A stretch of 47,860 nucleotides of DNA from Mesorhizobium sp. (GTDB lineage: Bacteria; Pseudomonadota; Alphaproteobacteria; Rhizobiales; Rhizobiaceae), in contig NZ_JAFKIC010000131.1 in NCBI RefSeq assembly GCF_017306585.1, positions 1 to 47,860 on the forward strand. Reading direction: 5' to 3'. The notes under the pieces were generated by a model. The model was not told the DNA's origin. It saw nothing but the letters and a program-made list of their open reading frames with translations, and searched no databases. The position numbers and the translations under genes were made by a program. The first letter of the stretch is position 1. Each line of letters starts with the position of its first letter. This document shows positions 1 through 8,146 of this stretch, in pieces.

Positions 1-72
1 TACCGCTGCGTGGGCGGCAGGCTGTCCGGCCACCCTGCCGATGTCGTCGCTTTCAATCGTGTTCAAGTCCAT
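1..72 (-). CDS. N-terminal fragment of a gene, probably MiaB
   Basis: An ATG at 72-70 on the minus strand opens a frame that stays open for 24 codons to the window edge; the peptide begins MDLNTIESDD. It lies 63 bases downstream of plsC in the same direction. In Rhizobiales the gene after tsaB-rimI-plsC is commonly miaB, the radical-SAM tRNA methylthiotransferase, whose N-terminus is a short variable leader before the first iron-sulphur domain. The identification rests on gene order and length of the leader only, because no MiaB motif is reached inside the window. Confidence 0.45.
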   Translation of the reverse strand, partial: MDLNTIESDDIGRVAGQPAAHAAV

Positions 73-135
73 CCGGCGGCTTCTAACGCCTTTCCGTGAC
101 AAAAAACAGACGATTCTGGGCCAGCGCCAGCCGGG

Positions 136-936
136 CTAACGGCTCGGCAAAGGATCGGCGAGAGCGGCCTGCATCATCTCGCGCACCCGGCTTTCCATCA
201 GCCGGGCGGTTTCCTTGCGGTTGGAGCCCTTGGAAAAGGCGATCGGCTCGCCGAAATGCACCTCGACGTCGAGTGCTCCTTCGGCCATCAGCACCTTGAG
301 ATGGGGCATCAGATCCTCATCGCCTATCCACGCCGCGATCGGACGGTGGCGGCGGCCCAGCGGCACGCCGTGCAGGCGCGTGTAGACGATGGCCACCGGT
401 TGGATGAACACTTGCTCAGCGGCTCCCTCGGAGATCGCCATGGAAGCAGCGCCGAACAGCGTGCTCTTGAAGGGCAGGACGACATTGCCGTCGCCGGTCG
501 AGCCCTCCGCGAACAGCACCATGGCGTCGCCTTTGGCCATGCGGTTGGCGATCTCGCTCGCCTGATCGCCCGATTTGCGCTTGCGTTCGCGCTCGATGAA
601 AACCGTGCGCTGCAGTTTCGACAGCATGCCGATCAGCGGCCAGCCTTCCATGTCGGCCCTGGCGATGAACTTCACATCGGCAAAGGAGCCGAGCACCATG
701 ATGTCGGTCCAGGAGATATGGTTCGAGGCGACCAGCAAGGGGCGCTTGTCGGACAATGCGCCCTTGACGTGGACGCGCATGCCGAGCGCCCGCAGGATCA
801 ACCTGTGCCAGATCTTGAGGATCACGGTTTCCGGCCACCAGCCGGTCTTCATCGACAGGAGTTGCAGGGGCACGAGGACCAGCGTGCCGGCAATGACCAG
901 GCCCAGCGCCAGGAAAATCCTGATTTTTGCGATCAT
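136..936 (-). CDS. plsC: 1-acyl-sn-glycerol-3-phosphate acyltransferase
   Basis: 266-aa PlsC-family enzyme that acylates lysophosphatidic acid to phosphatidic acid at the inner membrane. An N-terminal hydrophobic segment covers about residues 5-27. The catalytic H(X4)D motif is NHISWTD (His73, Asp78), and FAEGSTGDG is the equivalent of the family FPEGTRS block that binds glycerol phosphate. I start at the ATG at 936 because an upstream in-frame start at 1008 would overlap rimI and would add residues ahead of the natural membrane anchor. It is the third gene of a tsaB-rimI-plsC unit, 28 bases after rimI. Some rhizobial paralogues (OlsA) use lyso-ornithine lipid; the context favours the housekeeping PlsC role. 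Confidence 0.85.
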   Translation of the reverse strand: MIAKIRIFLALGLVIAGTLVLVPLQLLSMKTGWWPETVILKIWHRLILRALGMRVHVKGALSDKRPLLVASNHISWTDIMVLGSFADVKFIARADMEGWPLIGMLSKLQRTVFIERERKRKSGDQASEIANRMAKGDAMVLFAEGSTGDGNVVLPFKSTLFGAASMAISEGAAEQVFIQPVAIVYTRLHGVPLGRRHRPIAAWIGDEDLMPHLKVLMAEGALDVEVHFGEPIAFSKGSNRKETARLMESRVREMMQAALADPLPSR

Positions 937-964
937 GCGTCCTGGCCCTAACCCCGGCGCTTGG

Positions 965-1459
965 CTAGCGAAGATCGCGGCGCATGACAAGCGCGCCGGT
1001 CGGACCACGATCGGGCGACTTGTAGTAATCGGGACGCTTGCCGACTTCCCGGAAGCCCAGCCGGCGATAAAGGCCTATCGCGGCGGCATTTGTCTCGTCG
1101 ACCTCTAGGAACAGGGCCTCGGCGCGCTGCGAATGGAGTTCGCGCAGCACAGCGTCCATCAACTGCCAGCCCAGTCCCTGGCGGCGATGCGAGCGTGCCA
1201 CGGCGACCGTCAGGATTTCGCCCTCGCCGGCGGCAAGGCGGGCGAGCACGAAGCCGACAGGCGGCTTGGCGCCCTGCCCGGTTTCGCGCGCGGCATAGCC
1301 GAACACAGTGTCCTGTTCGAGCAAGGCGGCGAACTCGCCGTCTGTCCACGGGCGAACGAAATCCTCGCGATGCAGCACCGAAACCGCGCGGCTGTCGGTG
1401 ATCCTGAGCGGCTCGAGCGCGTAGTCCCGGCGCCGCGATTGGAGAAAAGGTATGCGCAT
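965..1459 (-). CDS. rimI: ribosomal protein S18-alanine N-acetyltransferase (GNAT family)
   Basis: 164-aa GNAT-fold acetyltransferase. The acetyl-CoA pyrophosphate loop is seen as the RRQGLG motif in the middle of the protein, followed by the typical helix and a C-terminal strand ending in YRRLGF and YYKS. Length is slightly above the roughly 150 aa of RimI because of an N-terminal extension. Its start codon overlaps the stop of tsaB by one base (TAATG), so the two genes are translationally coupled. tsaB-rimI coupling is a standard bacterial arrangement, which supports RimI over other GNAT enzymes. Confidence 0.85.
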   Translation of the reverse strand: MRIPFLQSRRRDYALEPLRITDSRAVSVLHREDFVRPWTDGEFAALLEQDTVFGYAARETGQGAKPPVGFVLARLAAGEGEILTVAVARSHRRQGLGWQLMDAVLRELHSQRAEALFLEVDETNAAAIGLYRRLGFREVGKRPDYYKSPDRGPTGALVMRRDLR

Positions 1460-2136
1460 TAAGTTTTTTGCCTCGACAGAATGAACCCGGCCTGCGGCTT
1501 GGCATCCGCGCCGCGCAAATAGAGCGGTTTGGGCCTCTCGCCCTCGCCCTTCACGGCAGCCAGCCGGGCGTAGGTGAGAATGTCGGCGGTGGCCGTGCGA
1601 GGCCCGATATTGAAGTCGTGGCCGGCAAGCGTGGCGATCTGTGTCGCCGCCGAACCGGCCAGCACCGAAGAATGGTCCATCGCCATGGCCACGGCGTCAG
1701 CAAGCGTGGTCACTGCCGGCCCGTAAGTCAAAACTGACATTTGATCGTAGAGAGCGGCATGAATTTCCTCACGGCCTGCGTCGAGCGCTGCCAGCACGGC
1801 ACGGCCTGGAAATGCCGTGGCTGCCTCGGCGGCCAGTGCCTCCAGCGTCGTCACCCCGATCGCCGGAACCCTGAGCGCCAGGGCCAGGCCACGCGCGGTC
1901 GAGACGCCGACCCGCAACCCGGTGAACGAGCCCGGGCCGACGGATACGGCAATGGCGCCGAGATCGGGATAGCCGGCCGCGCCGGCTTCCATCGCCGAGG
2001 CGATCACCGCCATCAGATGTTCGGCATGGCCCTTGCCGAGGTCGAGCACCGAGCGGCCAAGCTCCTGCCCGGCGGCCGCGTCGTAGACGCAGGCAGCGCA
2101 GAGGCTGGCGGCACAGTCGATGGCGAGCACTTTCAT
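1459..2136 (-). CDS. tsaB: tRNA threonylcarbamoyladenosine biosynthesis protein TsaB
   Basis: 225-aa ASKHA-fold protein that partners TsaD and TsaE in forming t6A37 on ANN-decoding tRNAs. The N-terminus MKVLAIDCA and the block SVGPGSFTGLRVG are signatures of TsaB (YeaZ). I chose the ATG at 2136, where this conserved N-terminus begins; the longer frame to 2205 adds a low-complexity leader. It is the first gene of the tsaB-rimI-plsC unit. The 97 bases upstream separate it from the end of the iron operon; I see no clear terminator with a U-run there. Confidence 0.92.
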   Translation of the reverse strand: MKVLAIDCAASLCAACVYDAAAGQELGRSVLDLGKGHAEHLMAVIASAMEAGAAGYPDLGAIAVSVGPGSFTGLRVGVSTARGLALALRVPAIGVTTLEALAAEAATAFPGRAVLAALDAGREEIHAALYDQMSVLTYGPAVTTLADAVAMAMDHSSVLAGSAATQIATLAGHDFNIGPRTATADILTYARLAAVKGEGERPKPLYLRGADAKPQAGFILSRQKT

Positions 2137-2233
2137 GAAACGACCGGTTCGAAAAACACTTTCCCTGTGCCCGCCACGGCGCGCCGCCGCAAGAGCATAG
2201 TGCATAATTTGTTAAGCGGCTTCGCTTCGGCGG

Positions 2234-3337
2234 TCAGGCGCGGTCGATGCGCAGCATGTGATTGTCCCAGACATAATCCGGTTCGGAACGGGAAGCGCCG
2301 CTGCCGTCGACGATTTCGCCGGCTCCGGTTGTCGCCATGAAGCCGGCTGCGTCAGGCGCCAGGCCGCAGACCTCGATGAGGGCCTTGGACGAGACGACCT
2401 TGCCGCTCGTCGCGTCCACGACGACGAAAGTATTGCCTTCCGGCGACGACACGGCGACCGTGCCGGCGGCCGGATTGGCGGCGACCGAACCGATATAGTT
2501 GCGGAAGCCCGACAACACGTCCGGCGGCATGTCGATCAGCTGCAACTCCTTGCCGCGCGCCGCACGGCCGACCAATAGCGGACGATCGGTGCCTGGGCCT
2601 CGGTACTGGCAGCCGAACCAGACGGTGCCGGCCTGGTCGGTGTCCATGTGGCGGATAGACAATTGGTGGAGAGCGGGGGGCAGTTCGTGTTTTTCGATCA
2701 GATCGCCGGTGACACGGTCGATCAGCACGTAGGAGGGTTTCATGGTGGCGATGTTGAGCTCGGCGCGGCCATAGTCCGGATGGGTCTCGATGCCGCCATT
2801 GGCGACGGCGATGGTCCTGCCGTCGCCGAGCAGCAGGAGTTCGTGCGGCCCCATGCCATAGGTCGGGAATTCGCCGATACGGCTGAATTTCGCGCGCGCA
2901 TCATAGACACCGACCACGCCGGCAGCGTTGTCGAAGTCATTCTCGGTGGCATAGAGCAGCGCGCCGTCCGGCGAGAACACGCCATGGCCGAAGAAGTGCC
3001 GGCCGGTGATGCTGGCGATGGTCTGCGGGGCCTCGCGGCCGGCGTGATCGAAAACGACAGCGAAGGTCCCCGGCTGACGGGCAAAGACGACGGAGCGTTT
3101 GGAAACCGGATCGAAGGTGACATCATGTCCCCGGTCAGGCAGGTCCACCGTATGCAGCACCTTGCCGGCCTCCGACAGGACGGCCGCCCCGTAGCTGCCG
3201 TCGCGCTTGACGAAGGCCGTCGCGAAGATGGCGTCCGCCGCGAGCGTGTTCGCCCAGGCCGTCGGCGCCATCGCGGCGGCAAAGCCAATACCGGCGGCCC
3301 TGAGGAAATCGCGGCGGTCGATGAGCGGCGTCTTCAT
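2234..3337 (-). CDS. DUF1513 family periplasmic protein of the imelysin operon
   Basis: 367-aa protein of the DUF1513 family (COG3490), probably a beta-propeller-like periplasmic protein of unknown biochemical role. The N-terminus carries a twin-arginine signal: DRRDFLRA followed by a hydrophobic stretch and an Ala-X-Ala cleavage site near residue 29, so it is probably exported folded by Tat. It starts two bases after the stop of the upstream imelysin gene, and is the last gene of the operon. A longer in-frame open reading frame to 4105 exists but is only overlap with the imelysin gene. Members of this family are found next to imelysins and di-haem oxidoreductases, so a role in periplasmic iron handling is inferred. 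Confidence 0.85.
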   Translation of the reverse strand: MKTPLIDRRDFLRAAGIGFAAAMAPTAWANTLAADAIFATAFVKRDGSYGAAVLSEAGKVLHTVDLPDRGHDVTFDPVSKRSVVFARQPGTFAVVFDHAGREAPQTIASITGRHFFGHGVFSPDGALLYATENDFDNAAGVVGVYDARAKFSRIGEFPTYGMGPHELLLLGDGRTIAVANGGIETHPDYGRAELNIATMKPSYVLIDRVTGDLIEKHELPPALHQLSIRHMDTDQAGTVWFGCQYRGPGTDRPLLVGRAARGKELQLIDMPPDVLSGFRNYIGSVAANPAAGTVAVSSPEGNTFVVVDATSGKVVSSKALIEVCGLAPDAAGFMATTGAGEIVDGSGASRSEPDYVWDNHMLRIDRA

Positions 3338-3339
3338 GC

Positions 3340-4419
3340 TCAGTCCCCGTCCAGCGAGGAGAAGCCAGCGGTCAGGCCGAATTCGGCGGTCAGCCTGGTG
3401 CCGACCAGGGTGGAGAGGCTGGAGGTTATCAGCCTGAGATGTTCGAGCTTCTCGCGCAGCGCCGGATCGGCGAGCGCCTTGTCGATTGGACCCTGGACAG
3501 ATTTTGCGGTCGAGACGCCGTTGGTGAGCTGGATGTGGATCGATTGCGCCATCCAGCGCGCATCCTCGGGCAATGCATCGCCAAGCTTCGAGACCTGGAA
3601 CAAGGCGTCGATGCCGGCAAGATTTCCGGCCAGCGAATTGGTGGTGTTCTGAGAGCGCCAGTAGATCGCCTGCTTCGGCTTGTCGGCGTCGGGCTTGGCG
3701 CCGAGGAAGCCTTTCAGGCGGACATCCCGCACCATCTCCAGCTCGTTGATGAAGACGCCGACCAGTTCGGTCACCGCCTCGTTGCCGTCGCGGTAGAGCG
3801 GGTTCTGCGGCCCGGGATTGGCCCAGAGCGCGGCGAAGCCATCCGGTTTGTTCCAGGCATCGGCAACCTCGCCGGCGATGGTTTCGATGTTGCCCGCGAC
3901 CGCCGCGCCATAGGCGCAACGATAAGGGTCGTCCTTGCCGGCCAGCGCATCCGCGCCGTCGCCGTAAAGCACGAATTCCAGCGCGCCCAGCCCCTGCATG
4001 GCGATGCTCTTGCCTGCCAGCTGCGCCGGATCGGTGGCCAACGCATCCCTGGCGGCCAACACAGCCTGCACCTGTTTCAGGCCGAGGCCCTTGCGATCGG
4101 GCCAATAGAGCATGCGCTCCAGCCTGTTGTTCTCCTTGATCGGGCCGAAGCCGATGATCTCGGCCGACGACCAGGCATAGACGGTGGCGGAGAATTCAAC
4201 CCGCGCCGCATCTAGGCCTGCCTGCGAGGGCGCCTCGCAGAGCTTGTGCATCGCTTTCGCCAGAGCCTGCGCATGGTCGTGCAGGCCGGCATAGGCAGGT
4301 CGGACAAAGCCCTCGACCGCGCGCTGGATGATATCGGAGGCTTTCACCGACGCCGATGCGGGCGAGATACCCAACAAGGCCAGCGGAAGAACGAGAACCA
4401 ATAGAGAGCGCTTCAGCAT
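3340..4419 (-). CDS. imelysin family protein (second copy, COG3489-like)
   Basis: 359-aa exported protein with a Sec-type signal peptide (hydrophobic residues 5-19, cleavage near ASA at 22-24) and an imelysin domain filling the rest. In this copy the family GxHxxE motif is degenerate: residues 143-148 read GLGALE, so Gly145 stands where the metal-binding His is expected. The start ATG at 4419 overlaps the stop of the di-haem gene by one base (TGATG). Imelysin-like proteins are implicated in bacterial iron uptake, but this subgroup, always beside a di-haem oxidoreductase, may be structural or accessory rather than metal-binding. The function is inferred from family and operon. Confidence 0.85.
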   Translation of the reverse strand: MLKRSLLVLVLPLALLGISPASASVKASDIIQRAVEGFVRPAYAGLHDHAQALAKAMHKLCEAPSQAGLDAARVEFSATVYAWSSAEIIGFGPIKENNRLERMLYWPDRKGLGLKQVQAVLAARDALATDPAQLAGKSIAMQGLGALEFVLYGDGADALAGKDDPYRCAYGAAVAGNIETIAGEVADAWNKPDGFAALWANPGPQNPLYRDGNEAVTELVGVFINELEMVRDVRLKGFLGAKPDADKPKQAIYWRSQNTTNSLAGNLAGIDALFQVSKLGDALPEDARWMAQSIHIQLTNGVSTAKSVQGPIDKALADPALREKLEHLRLITSSLSTLVGTRLTAEFGLTAGFSSLDGD

Positions 4420-6020
4420 CACAGTGACTCCAGGAATTTGACCAGCGCATCGCGTTCGGTGGCGTTCGCGGCGGCAAAGCGGTCGCGCGCCTTTTGCGCC
4501 TCGCCGCCATGCCACAGGATCGCTTCCACCAAGGTGCGCGCGCGGCCGTCGTGCAGAAAGAACGAATTGCCGTTGACCGTTTCGGTGAGGCCGATGCCCC
4601 ATAGCGGCGGGGTGCGCCATTCAGCGCCGGTCGCCTCACCGACGGACTGGCCATCAGCCAGATCAGGCCCCATGTCGTGCAGCAGGAAGTCGGAATAGGG
4701 CCAGATCAGCTGGAAGGCCTGCGCCTTGTTGGGCGTGTCGCGGCGGGTGACGAATTTCGGCGTGTGGCAGGAGACGCAGCCGATCTCGTAGAAGAGCTTC
4801 TTGCCGGCGAGCACATCGGGCGCATCAAGGTCCCGCCGCGCCGGCACGGCGAGGTTCTGCGAATAGAAGGTGACGAGATCCAGGACCGGGGCCGGCGCCT
4901 CGGCCGGACCGAGGCGCTTCTGCACGCCGGTGGGCATGGCAAGGCATTCCTTCTGCGCGGCGGTGCAGTCGCCCCAATGTTTCGGCTCTTCGGGCGTCGA
5001 GATGCCGATGTCGCCGGCGAAGGCATCCGCGGCCTGCTGCCGGATCGAAGCGGTCTGCGCCTTCCAGCCGAACCGGCCGAGCGTCACTTCGCCGGTGAGG
5101 CCATCGCGCACGATGTTCGGTTTACCCGAAATGCCGTCGCCATCGCGATCGTCAGGGTCGGCATGGGCCAGAATATCGGCCGGTGCTATCTGTTCGATCA
5201 GGCCAAGGCCTATCATCGGCGGGGTCAGGCGCGGCGACAGGGTGGTGTGCGCATCGAGCGGCCCGTAGCCGAGATCGGCAACCGAATAGGTCGGCTTGCG
5301 CAGGGAAATCACGGTGCCTTCCGTCAGCTCTACCTTACGCTCCTGATACTCGATATGCATCCTGCCTTCGCCCTTGAGGCCTGGCACGGCCAGTTCCTGC
5401 AACTGCGTGCCATAGACGGGATCCGGGAAATTGAGCAGCTGGTGGCTGGCGATGGCTGCTCTTTCCTCGGCGGTGCTGGCGTCGCGCGCGAGCCGCAGGA
5501 ACATCGAGGTGGTGCCGGCGTCGCCTTGCGGCGGGCGGCCGCGGCCGTCCTTCAAATGGCAGTTCTGGCAGGCGCGCTCGTTAAACAGGGGGCCGAGCCC
5601 GTCGGAAGCCTGCGTCGAGGACGGTGACGACACCCAGTTCTTGCGGAACAGGGCATTGCCGAGCTTGAATGTGCCTTCTTCCTCGAAGGTGAGGTTGGCC
5701 GAAGGGTGCGAGAAGGAATCGCGGCTGACGGCCTTCTGCGAGGTGCCGGCGCCGCCTTGCATCCGCTCGAACGGTTCAGGTTTGGAAAAATCCGTGGCCG
5801 GCCTGGTGACGGCTATGACGCGCGCCTGATCCTTCGCATCGAGGTCGGTGCGGCTGGTGGCGAGGCCGCCAGGTTGGAGGTCGCCGGCCAACGCGGATGA
5901 TGAGAGCGCCAAGACGAGAACGGCGCAGCACCTGCCAACCTGGACGGCTGGTGTTCGGGGCGAGAGCGGCGGGCCGGCGGCCCGCCACGAGCGGCGCAGG
6001 AGTCTTATGGCGCGCCGCAT
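4419..6020 (-). CDS. di-haem oxidoreductase (DHOR family, COG3488)
   Basis: 533-aa periplasmic c-type cytochrome with two CxxCH haem sites, CQNCH at 151-155 and CVSCH at 415-419. A calcium-loop-like stretch rich in Asp (about 288-297, DPDDRDGDG) lies between them. The N-terminus is basic and long, then a hydrophobic segment near 31-44 with cleavage after ALA. The start at 6020 is supported by an AAGGA ribosome site that overlaps the bacterioferritin stop codon. The family is annotated as thiol oxidoreductase or di-haem oxidoreductase and is related to MauG-type peroxidases; substrate unknown. Placement between bacterioferritin and an imelysin suggests ferrous/ferric redox cycling in the periplasm, which is inference. 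Confidence 0.88.
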   Translation of the reverse strand: MRRAIRLLRRSWRAAGPPLSPRTPAVQVGRCCAVLVLALSSSALAGDLQPGGLATSRTDLDAKDQARVIAVTRPATDFSKPEPFERMQGGAGTSQKAVSRDSFSHPSANLTFEEEGTFKLGNALFRKNWVSSPSSTQASDGLGPLFNERACQNCHLKDGRGRPPQGDAGTTSMFLRLARDASTAEERAAIASHQLLNFPDPVYGTQLQELAVPGLKGEGRMHIEYQERKVELTEGTVISLRKPTYSVADLGYGPLDAHTTLSPRLTPPMIGLGLIEQIAPADILAHADPDDRDGDGISGKPNIVRDGLTGEVTLGRFGWKAQTASIRQQAADAFAGDIGISTPEEPKHWGDCTAAQKECLAMPTGVQKRLGPAEAPAPVLDLVTFYSQNLAVPARRDLDAPDVLAGKKLFYEIGCVSCHTPKFVTRRDTPNKAQAFQLIWPYSDFLLHDMGPDLADGQSVGEATGAEWRTPPLWGIGLTETVNGNSFFLHDGRARTLVEAILWHGGEAQKARDRFAAANATERDALVKFLESL

Positions 6021-6032
6021 TCCCGCATGTCC

Positions 6033-6518
6033 TTACTCCGCCTCGTCCGCCGATGCGGCGTTGAGCAGGCCGTATTTCTCCTCGCCGATCGAGGCCAGCA
6101 GGTCGAGCTGGGTTTCGAGGAAGTCGATGTGGCCTTCCTCGTCCGCCAGCAATTCCTCGAACAGCTTCATCGTCACGTAATCGCCGGCTTCGTTGCAGAT
6201 CTCGCGCGAGCGCTTATAGGCGGTACGCGCGTCATATTCGCCGGCAAGGTCGGATTCGAGCACTTCCTTCACGTTCTGGCCGATGCGCAGCGGCGCGACG
6301 GACTGCAGGTTCGGATGACCCTCCAGGAAGATGATGCGGGCGACGAGCTTGTCGGCATGCTGCATCTCCTCGATCGATTCCGCCCGCTCCTTCTTGGCCA
6401 GCTTGGCGTATCCCCAGTCCTCCAGCAGACGGTAATGCACCCAGTACTGATTGACGGCGCCGAGCTCCAGGAAAAGAGCCTCGTTAAGCCGCTCGATGAT
6501 CTGCTTTTCGCCTTTCAT
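6033..6518 (-). CDS. bfr: bacterioferritin
   Basis: 161-aa bacterioferritin, the 24-mer haem-containing iron store of the cytoplasm. All expected ligands are in place: ferroxidase residues Glu18, Glu51, His54, Glu94, Glu127 and His130, and the haem-ligating Met52. Length is normal for the family. The ATG at 6518 lies inside the last 35 bases of bfd, so the two genes overlap and are probably translationally coupled. In rhizobia bfr is a classic Irr target, repressed when iron is scarce; here it sits third in the operon behind an Irr-type box. Confidence 0.97.
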   Translation of the reverse strand: MKGEKQIIERLNEALFLELGAVNQYWVHYRLLEDWGYAKLAKKERAESIEEMQHADKLVARIIFLEGHPNLQSVAPLRIGQNVKEVLESDLAGEYDARTAYKRSREICNEAGDYVTMKLFEELLADEEGHIDFLETQLDLLASIGEEKYGLLNAASADEAE

Positions 6519-6795
6519 GGGTTCTGCTCCCGTATTGGACGCGCAGGCCTCTGACGCGATCCAGATGTGAAACGATGTCCACGCCGCTCGCCTCCGAGCG
6601 GGCGTGGTAGTTCTCGGTGACCCGAATGATCGTTTCCACCACATTTGGGAAGCAGCCGCAACAGCGACCGCGCTTTTGCATCGTGTGATAGACCTTTGCC
6701 GGCACGATTAGTTGCCAGGGGTCCTGGTCCAGCAGTCCGATGATCGTCTGCTCGATCTCCCTCTCGGTGATGATGTTGCAATGGCAGATAAGCAT
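6484..6795 (-). CDS. bfd: bacterioferritin-associated ferredoxin
   Basis: 103-aa [2Fe-2S] ferredoxin that docks on bacterioferritin and delivers electrons to release stored iron. Cluster cysteines are visible as Cys4, Cys6, Cys45 and Cys48 (CxC then CCGC). It is longer than the 64-aa E. coli Bfd, with a loop between the cysteine pairs and a polar C-terminal tail whose codons overlap the start of bfr by 35 bases. It lies 61 bases after irpA, with a strong hairpin in that gap. Confidence 0.93.
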   Translation of the reverse strand: MLICHCNIITEREIEQTIIGLLDQDPWQLIVPAKVYHTMQKRGRCCGCFPNVVETIIRVTENYHARSEASGVDIVSHLDRVRGLRVQYGSRTHERRKADHRAA

Positions 6796-6811
6796 TTCAT
6801 TGCCTTGGCTG

Positions 6812-6832
6812 ACGGCGCCGGTCCGGCGCCGT
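6812..6832 (-). promoter_or_regulatory. perfect hairpin between irpA and bfd
   Basis: ACGGCGCCG and CGGCGCCGT form a perfect 9-bp stem around a 3-base loop, in the 61-base gap between the irpA stop and the bfd start. No U-run follows it on the minus strand, so it is unlikely to be a simple intrinsic terminator. It may stabilise the upstream message, attenuate transcription or mark an RNA-processing point that sets different levels of irpA and bfd-bfr. Confidence 0.55.
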
Positions 6833-6856
6833 TTGGCTGGTGGTTGGTCCGGTGGC

Positions 6857-8146
6857 CTATTTGAAGACCTTGTCGGGCGCGTCGAGGCTGTCGGAGCCTT
6901 CGAAAGCGATGGCGTTGAGTTTCAGCGAGCCGACGGCGCGTTCGATCGACTTGGTCTGGTCGACCAGCGCGTCGATCGCGGCCTGCACGGTGGCATTGCC
7001 CGCCGCGTTGCCTTCGGCGATCTGCTGATCATAGGCTTCGCCTGCGTCAGCCCGCGCCTTGATCGCTTCCATCTTGGCGACGGTGACGTCGAGCTTGTCC
7101 GACAGTTCCTTGTCGATCGCCGGATCGGCCGCTTTCACCATGTCATGCACCGAGGGCCCGGAAATCACCGTGCCGTCGAGGCGCGTATAGTTAGCGAGAT
7201 AGGCGGCGCGGATACCGATGGCGTCGTTGAGGTGGGAGTTGTGGGTGTTGTCGGAGAAGCAGTCATGCTCCTCTTCCGGATCATGCAGCAGGAGGCCGAG
7301 CTTCATGCGCTCACCAGCCAGTTCCCCGTAGGACAACGAGCCCATGCCGGTGAAGATCACCGAAATCGCGGTGTTCGGCTCGCCATCGACGAGGTTCTTC
7401 CGCGCGGCGCCGTCTTCCTTCCAGTCGTCGACCATCTTCTGCAGGTCGGAGACCAGAAGGGTGGTGGCGGATTTCAGATATTCGGCGCGGCGGTCGCAAT
7501 TGCCGCCGGTGCAGTTCTTGAGATCATAGTCGGTGTAGGGCCGCTCGCCGGCGCCCGGGCCGGTGCCGTGCAGGTCCTGGCCCCAGAGCAGGAATTCGAT
7601 GGCATGATAGCCGGTAGCGACATTGGCCTCGATGCCGCCGGCCTGCTGCAGCGTGCCCGACAGGAATTCGGGCGACAGCTTCGAGGCATCGACCTTCTTG
7701 CCGTTGATCTCGATCTCCTTGTTGGCGATCACATTGGCCGTATAGAGCGAATTCGTGTCCGATTCGGTGCCGTAGCTCTTGGCGACATAGTCGATCAAGC
7801 CTTCGTCCAGCGGCCAGGAATTGACCTCGCCTTCCCAGTCGTCGACGATCTTGTTGCCGAAGCGGTAGACCTCGGTCTGCTGATAGGGCACGCGCGCCGC
7901 CTTCCAGGCGTCGCGGGCGGCATTCAGCGTTTCAGCCGACGGTTTCGCCAGCAGCGCGTCGACTGCCCTGTCGAGCGCCTGCGCCGTGGTCAGCGAATCC
8001 TCGTATTTGGCAAGCCCGATGTCGGCGTAGGTCTTGATGACCGCCTTCGCATCGGTTTCAGCCTTGGCAGGCAGCACAAACACCGCCGCCGTCAGCAAGG
8101 CCGTCGCGCCAATCGCCGCGAGCCTGCCGCCATATCGTGCTGTCAT
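6857..8146 (-). CDS. irpA: imelysin-like iron-regulated protein IrpA
   Basis: 429-aa exported protein of the IrpA/imelysin family (COG3487). A signal peptide ends near AKA at 27-29. The family GxHxxE motif is intact at residues 179-184 (GYHAIE), as is the surrounding EFLLWGQDL block. The ATG at 8146 is chosen because it has a GGAGAG ribosome site and begins the signal peptide; the longer frame to 8278 has no plausible leader. It is the first gene of the iron operon and has the Irr-type palindrome about 247 bases upstream. The family is implicated in iron acquisition at the cell surface or periplasm; its exact substrate is unknown. Confidence 0.9.
   Translation of the reverse strand: MTARYGGRLAAIGATALLTAAVFVLPAKAETDAKAVIKTYADIGLAKYEDSLTTAQALDRAVDALLAKPSAETLNAARDAWKAARVPYQQTEVYRFGNKIVDDWEGEVNSWPLDEGLIDYVAKSYGTESDTNSLYTANVIANKEIEINGKKVDASKLSPEFLSGTLQQAGGIEANVATGYHAIEFLLWGQDLHGTGPGAGERPYTDYDLKNCTGGNCDRRAEYLKSATTLLVSDLQKMVDDWKEDGAARKNLVDGEPNTAISVIFTGMGSLSYGELAGERMKLGLLLHDPEEEHDCFSDNTHNSHLNDAIGIRAAYLANYTRLDGTVISGPSVHDMVKAADPAIDKELSDKLDVTVAKMEAIKARADAGEAYDQQIAEGNAAGNATVQAAIDALVDQTKSIERAVGSLKLNAIAFEGSDSLDAPDKVFK

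Noticed and set aside
2234-4105. A 623-codon open frame that would fuse a leader onto the DUF1513 protein
   Set aside because: The upstream part is out of frame with, and entirely within, the second imelysin gene; the real protein starts at 3337 with a signal peptide.
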